NCBI GenBank assembly: GCA_002348905.1 | Contig: DEBW01000119.1 | Location: forward strand, 232 to 28,521 | Source: Ruminococcus flavefaciens | Lineage (GTDB): Bacteria; Bacillota; Clostridia; Oscillospirales; Ruminococcaceae | DNA: 28,290 nucleotides | Direction of reading: 5' to 3' | In this document: positions 24,946 through 28,290 of the stretch, in pieces | Numbering within the stretch: position 1 is the first letter of the stretch | Layout of the letters: each line of letters starts with the position of its first letter | Made by a program: the position numbers and the translations under genes | Notes under the pieces: generated by a model | The model's input: only the letters and a program-made list of their open reading frames with translations | What the model was told of the DNA's origin: nothing | Databases searched by the model: none

Positions 24946-26493
24946 TTATTCAGACATATCAACGAAGTTGATCTGTCCAACCATTGCTACACCGTCAGAG
25001 TTAGTCATTTCCTTGAGGATAGTGATAACAGCTGCGTCGATATCAATAGTCTTCTTGATAGATGATATCTTGAAGTTAGGATAGAGTGTACCGATACCCT
25101 GAATTGTCTCAGGCTCGATAAGCTGCTTGAGAGCCTTGTCTATGTCTGCAAGAACATCATTGTTTCTTGGCATACCATTTTCAGATCTTATTGCTACTAC
25201 AAATTCATCTGAACCTGTACGGTATACCTGACCGTTTTTGAATGTATCTTTAAGAGTCTGAGCTGTACGAACGAGGAGAGCATCACCAGTATCACTGCCG
25301 TATGCAGTATTGATATTGCTGAATTCCATGATATTGAACATAGCGAAGTAGTAAGGATTTGTCTTACCGTCTGTGATGTTCATAAGGTCAGTAGCAAGCT
25401 TGATACGGTTGCCGACATCAGTAAGAACGTCGCCGAACATGGCTGTGTTAAGTGACTTCTTAGTCTCGTTGAACTGTTCAACGGATGAGAGGAGCTTACG
25501 CTTAACCTGATCCTGTCTCTTGTTGAGGTATGTAAAGAGAAGCATCATAGCGAGAAGAAGTGCTGAGAATACGATGAGGAACATTCTCATAGCGTATGCA
25601 AGGGTATAAACTTCTTTTCGTGTATCGTTCATCATGAGCAGCCAGTGGTACTGTGGGATGTAGTATGAAGAACCAACGAACTTGCCGTCAGGACGGTTGA
25701 ACTCGTATGTTTCAGCTTCAACAGTATTTACCTCTGCGAACTCATCACACTTGCTTACGAGGTCAGGAATTACGAGAGGCTGACATGGGCTTTCAGAATC
25801 TTCACTGTCGAATACATAAACACGGTCTTTAACATCGATCATACTGTAGAATGATTTTTCAAGACCAGGAGTCTTCATATTTTCGAGCTTTGTGATAAGA
25901 GAATTTGCCTCGATAGCCATACCAACGAAACCTATCGGCTTGCCTGCATCCATAACAGCCTTGTACATAGAGATAACAGGCTCGTTGGAAGAAGGAGAGA
26001 TAAGAACACCGGATACATATACACTTTTTCCTGCTTCTTCAAGTGCCTTGTGGAGTTCTTCAAGACGATCACCCTCACGGATAACAACGCCTACAGTATT
26101 AGGATTTGAGTGAGTAAGTGTCTTTGAATCCCAGTTTGCAATATAAAGACCTTCAACATTCTCAAGTTCTTCAGCAAAAACTGTGTTGTAATACTGAGCA
26201 GCCTTTAATGCATCAGCATCATTTTCGTCTTTAAGAAGTTCTGCTACCTGAGGAGCTTTTGAGAATGAATTGAGGAGGGTTTCAGCATTTGCGATGTGGT
26301 CGATCGTAAGCTGTGCTCGCTGATCTGTAACAGCGGCGAGGTGCTGCTTAGCATTATCCTTTGCAATATTACTTACACTTGTGGTGATAAATATTGAAAG
26401 GATTATCATAAGTACGAACTGTACTACAATAAAGCGGTTGATCGACGTAAATGTAAGGTTTTTCTTTTTACCTTTTGCATTAGTTTTACTCAT
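24946..26493 (-). CDS. Cache-like membrane receptor with degenerate GGDEF domain (module copy 1)
   Basis: 515 residues; start 26493 follows GAAAGG. TM1 spans about 20-42, the extracellular Cache-like domain about 44-297 (VEGLYIANWDSKTLTHS and GFVGMAIEANSL) and TM2 about 301-322. The cytoplasmic GGDEF-fold domain lies at 348-515. The signature reads GSDEF (427-431), and the first metal-binding Asp is Asn387 (MFNIME). Asn395 and Asp404, which contact guanine in active cyclases, are kept. Cyclase activity is unlikely. The protein aligns end to end with the 22230-23798 receptor (same TM positions, both with TAMF, YFAM and YRTG segments). It lies 26 nt downstream of the deaminase-like gene 26520-27113. 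Confidence 0.85.
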   Translation of the reverse strand: MSKTNAKGKKKNLTFTSINRFIVVQFVLMIILSIFITTSVSNIAKDNAKQHLAAVTDQRAQLTIDHIANAETLLNSFSKAPQVAELLKDENDADALKAAQYYNTVFAEELENVEGLYIANWDSKTLTHSNPNTVGVVIREGDRLEELHKALEEAGKSVYVSGVLISPSSNEPVISMYKAVMDAGKPIGFVGMAIEANSLITKLENMKTPGLEKSFYSMIDVKDRVYVFDSEDSESPCQPLVIPDLVSKCDEFAEVNTVEAETYEFNRPDGKFVGSSYYIPQYHWLLMMNDTRKEVYTLAYAMRMFLIVFSALLLAMMLLFTYLNKRQDQVKRKLLSSVEQFNETKKSLNTAMFGDVLTDVGNRIKLATDLMNITDGKTNPYYFAMFNIMEFSNINTAYGSDTGDALLVRTAQTLKDTFKNGQVYRTGSDEFVVAIRSENGMPRNNDVLADIDKALKQLIEPETIQGIGTLYPNFKISSIKKTIDIDAAVITILKEMTNSDGVAMVGQINFVDMSE

Positions 26494-26519
26494 TATTTAT
26501 TACGACCTTTCCCTAAAAA

Positions 26520-27113
26520 TTACTTTTTACCAAAAAGACTGCCAAAGAAGCCCTTTTTGTTCTTGGTTTCACCTTCTAATTCTTCAAGAAGTTCTCTGTC
26601 TTCCTCGCTGTCTTCCTGATTTGATGCAGCCATGAGACTGCTGAGCTTGCTGTTAAGGAGATCACCGTTTGATCTGCCGGTAATTACCACGGATGAAGCA
26701 GGCATAGAGTTTCTTAAACCTCTTGGCTGCGGAACAGGATTATATCCCAGTGGATTCTGAGAAAGTACCTCCTGGAAAGAAACAGCTCTGTCAGGCATAC
26801 TTACAACAGCACTGTTATTCATAGGATTCATGGAAATTATCATGCTTATGCAGTTGAAACAAGGAAGCATAGCAACTCTGCTTGAAGCATCAACAAGAAT
26901 GATGCTGTCAACAGCATTCTCCCCAAAGCTCTGCATATTTCTTACTGCCTCGATCTCAGCATGAACGTCATTCATACTTACGCCGTTAAAAAGTCTGCCT
27001 GATCTTGTGTAAATAACACAGACTGTTGTATTCGGCTCAATGAATCCTCGGCTTGCTGCAACGGAGTTGACAACTTCCATTGCTGCACTGTAGATTTGAT
27101 TGAATTCGATCAA
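26520..27113 (-). CDS. Cytidine-deaminase-fold protein with charged tail (module copy 1)
   Basis: 197 residues from TTG 27113. An ATG at 27131 opens the frame, but AAAGGAG (27128-27122) lies within its first codons and 8 nt before the TTG, which is therefore preferred. Residues about 1-115 follow the cytidine deaminase fold: TVCVIYTRSGRLFNGVS, V-H-A-E (His51, Glu53), IILVD, P-C-F-N-C (Cys85, Cys88), then VVSMPDRAVSFQEVL. Active-site residues are complete, so a zinc-dependent deaminase is possible; the substrate is unknown. The tail (about 120-197) has NSMP, GDLLN, an acidic stretch and FFGSLFGKK at the end, paralleling the tail of the 23856-24560 protein. It is the first gene of a two-gene operon with a receptor. 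Confidence 0.8.
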   Translation of the reverse strand: MIEFNQIYSAAMEVVNSVAASRGFIEPNTTVCVIYTRSGRLFNGVSMNDVHAEIEAVRNMQSFGENAVDSIILVDASSRVAMLPCFNCISMIISMNPMNNSAVVSMPDRAVSFQEVLSQNPLGYNPVPQPRGLRNSMPASSVVITGRSNGDLLNSKLSSLMAASNQEDSEEDRELLEELEGETKNKKGFFGSLFGKK

Positions 27114-27619
27114 AAAAATCGCTCCTTTCATAGTATAATTTGCACATGGATGTTGAGAGGGTATTGTGTAATTTTCATTATGCTATCACCAATTATACTA
27201 CTTTCATCACAAAATAGCTATACAAATATTAACCAACTTTGCTGTTAATATATTGGTACTTTATACAAAAAACTCGTATTTTTGAACTAAATGTGAAAAA
27301 AATACCCACAAAAGCTTATATAAGTTAATTATTTTCGCTATAAAAATGCATCATTTTTTAATTATGTATATACCCCTATCGCATTTCCACCATATCAAAT
27401 TACACGATTTATCAACATATTTTCAACAAGTTTTGGAATCAATATAAAATTCATATCTTAGCTTTTAAAGAAAAGTCAATTATTTCATTTTTAGCTAATA
27501 CAAAACGTTTATTTAAGCTATAATTATACATGATAATTGATATAATTTATGCTGTTCATCTTTACAGTACATTAATAATTATGGTATAATATTAAAAGCT
27601 TAAAATTTGGAGGATCACA
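27114..27619. other. Divergent intergenic region
   Basis: About 500 nt, very AT-rich. Going left on the minus strand, TATAAT (27197-27192) is a possible -10 for the deaminase-like gene but has no good -35. An 8-bp inverted repeat ATATTAAC / GTTAATAT lies at 27226-27233 and 27244-27251. Nothing recognisable was found in 27260-27520. The promoter of the ABC-F gene is listed separately. Confidence 0.5.
27561..27590 (+). promoter_or_regulatory. Promoter for the ABC-F gene
   Basis: -35 TTTACA (27561-27566), 18-nt spacer, -10 TATAAT (27585-27590) with TGG before it (extended -10), 29 nt before the start codon. Confidence 0.65.
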
Positions 27620-28290
27620 ATGAGCATACTTAATGTTGAACACGTTACGCACGGCTTCGGTGCGAGACAAATTCTTAACGACGCTTCCTTCCGCCTCCTC
27701 AAAGGCGAACACGTCGGACTCGTCGGCGCAAACGGCGAAGGAAAGTCCACTTTTCTCAATATCATCATGGGAAAGCTCCAGCCGGACGAAGGAAAGGTCG
27801 AATGGTGCAGACATATCACTACAGGCTACCTTGACCAGTACAGCACTCTCGAAAAAGGAAAGTCTATCCGTGATGTACTGCGAAGTGCTTTCGACAAACT
27901 TGCCGAGCTTGAAGCCGAAATGCTAGCACTTTACGATAAAATGTCCGACTGCTCTGATGAGGAGATGACTCAGCTTATGGAGGATGTGGGCGAGATACAG
28001 AATATTCTCGACTACAGTGGCTTCTATACCATTGACGCTAAAATCTCAGAGTACGCCAACGGTCTCGGACTTAATGAGATAGGTCTCGACAGAGACGTTA
28101 CCGAGCTTTCAGGCGGTCAGAGAGCAAAAGTCCTTCTCGCAAAGGTACTTCTTGAAAATCCGATGATACTTATTCTCGATGAGCCTACAAACTTCCTTGA
28201 CGAGAACCACATTGCATGGCTCCAGAACTTCCTTCAGAACTACGAGAATGCGTTTATTCTCGTTTCACATGACGTTCCGTTCATGAACTC
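27620..28290 (+). CDS. ABC-F family ATPase (partial, runs off the right edge)
   Basis: Starts at ATG 27620 behind TTGGAGG; 223 codons are visible. There is no membrane domain. The first nucleotide-binding domain is nearly complete: Walker A GANGEGKST (36-44), signature LSGGQ (163-167), Walker B ILILDEPTNFLD (183-194) and the H-loop His217 (VSHD). An ABC-F-type arm insertion lies at about 90-140. ABC-F proteins are soluble tandem-ATPase factors that act on ribosomes (EttA, YkpA/YbiT or antibiotic-resistance types). Which subgroup this belongs to cannot be told without the linker and second domain. It has its own promoter. Confidence 0.9.
   Translation, partial: MSILNVEHVTHGFGARQILNDASFRLLKGEHVGLVGANGEGKSTFLNIIMGKLQPDEGKVEWCRHITTGYLDQYSTLEKGKSIRDVLRSAFDKLAELEAEMLALYDKMSDCSDEEMTQLMEDVGEIQNILDYSGFYTIDAKISEYANGLGLNEIGLDRDVTELSGGQRAKVLLAKVLLENPMILILDEPTNFLDENHIAWLQNFLQNYENAFILVSHDVPFMN

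Noticed and set aside
27132..27137. TATACT as the -10 of the copy 1 deaminase-like gene
   Set aside because: Transcription would start within the ribosome-binding site at 27122-27128, leaving no functional leader.
27185..27260. Apparent shared upstream sequence of the two deaminase modules (AACTTTG, ATTGGT)
   Set aside because: The matches are short, differently spaced and in AT-rich DNA; not enough to claim a common operator without an alignment.

Overview
The window looks like a chromosomal segment of a low-to-mid GC Bacillota of the Ruminococcus type (Oscillospiraceae). The signs are strong AGGAGG ribosome-binding sites, near-consensus TTGAnn-17-TATAAT promoters (often with an extended TGn -10), TTG starts, and secreted proteins with type I dockerins and Thr-rich linkers. 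These point to a cellulosome- or amylosome-forming gut or rumen species; the species itself is an inference. No tRNA, rRNA, CRISPR array, transposase or integrase was seen. Both end genes run off the window.

Left part (1-6304): a partial, divergently transcribed NMT1/SsuA-type substrate-binding lipoprotein has a 16-codon leader ORF in its 5' UTR. It is followed by a c-di-GMP block on the + strand: a 7-TM GGDEF cyclase (932 region), a small class-D-like sortase with a probable TTG start, a Cache-like GGDEF cyclase, and a GAF-GGDEF-EAL protein that looks mainly like a phosphodiesterase.

Secreted-protein block (6346-13390, - strand): a large S8 subtilase with a C-terminal dockerin, and a BspA-type leucine-rich-repeat protein with a Thr linker and dockerin. 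Both should be displayed on a scaffoldin encoded elsewhere.

Middle (13736-22164, + strand): a protein with a nine-unit, 14-residue coiled-coil repeat carrying periodic cysteines and ending in a GrpE-like head is followed by three consecutive ECF sigma factor modules. Each has a sigma gene, then a single-TM protein with a short cytoplasmic N-terminus and a large extracellular part (putative anti-sigma/sensor). The third adds a secreted protein with an N-terminal dockerin and a duplicated PrcB-like domain.

Right part (22230-27113, - strand): the most unusual element is a two-gene module present twice in tandem. Each copy has a cytidine-deaminase-fold protein with intact zinc motifs and a disordered tail, followed by a double-TM Cache-like receptor whose GGDEF domain is degenerate (GSDEF or GDDEF) but keeps the predicted guanine-contacting Asn and Asp. 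This is the best candidate for an undescribed signalling system. An ABC-F ATPase gene starts at 27620 on the + strand and continues past the edge.

Overall the window is dominated by sensing: five GGDEF-type proteins, three ECF systems and several Cache or other extracellular sensor domains, next to surface-attached degradative and binding proteins.
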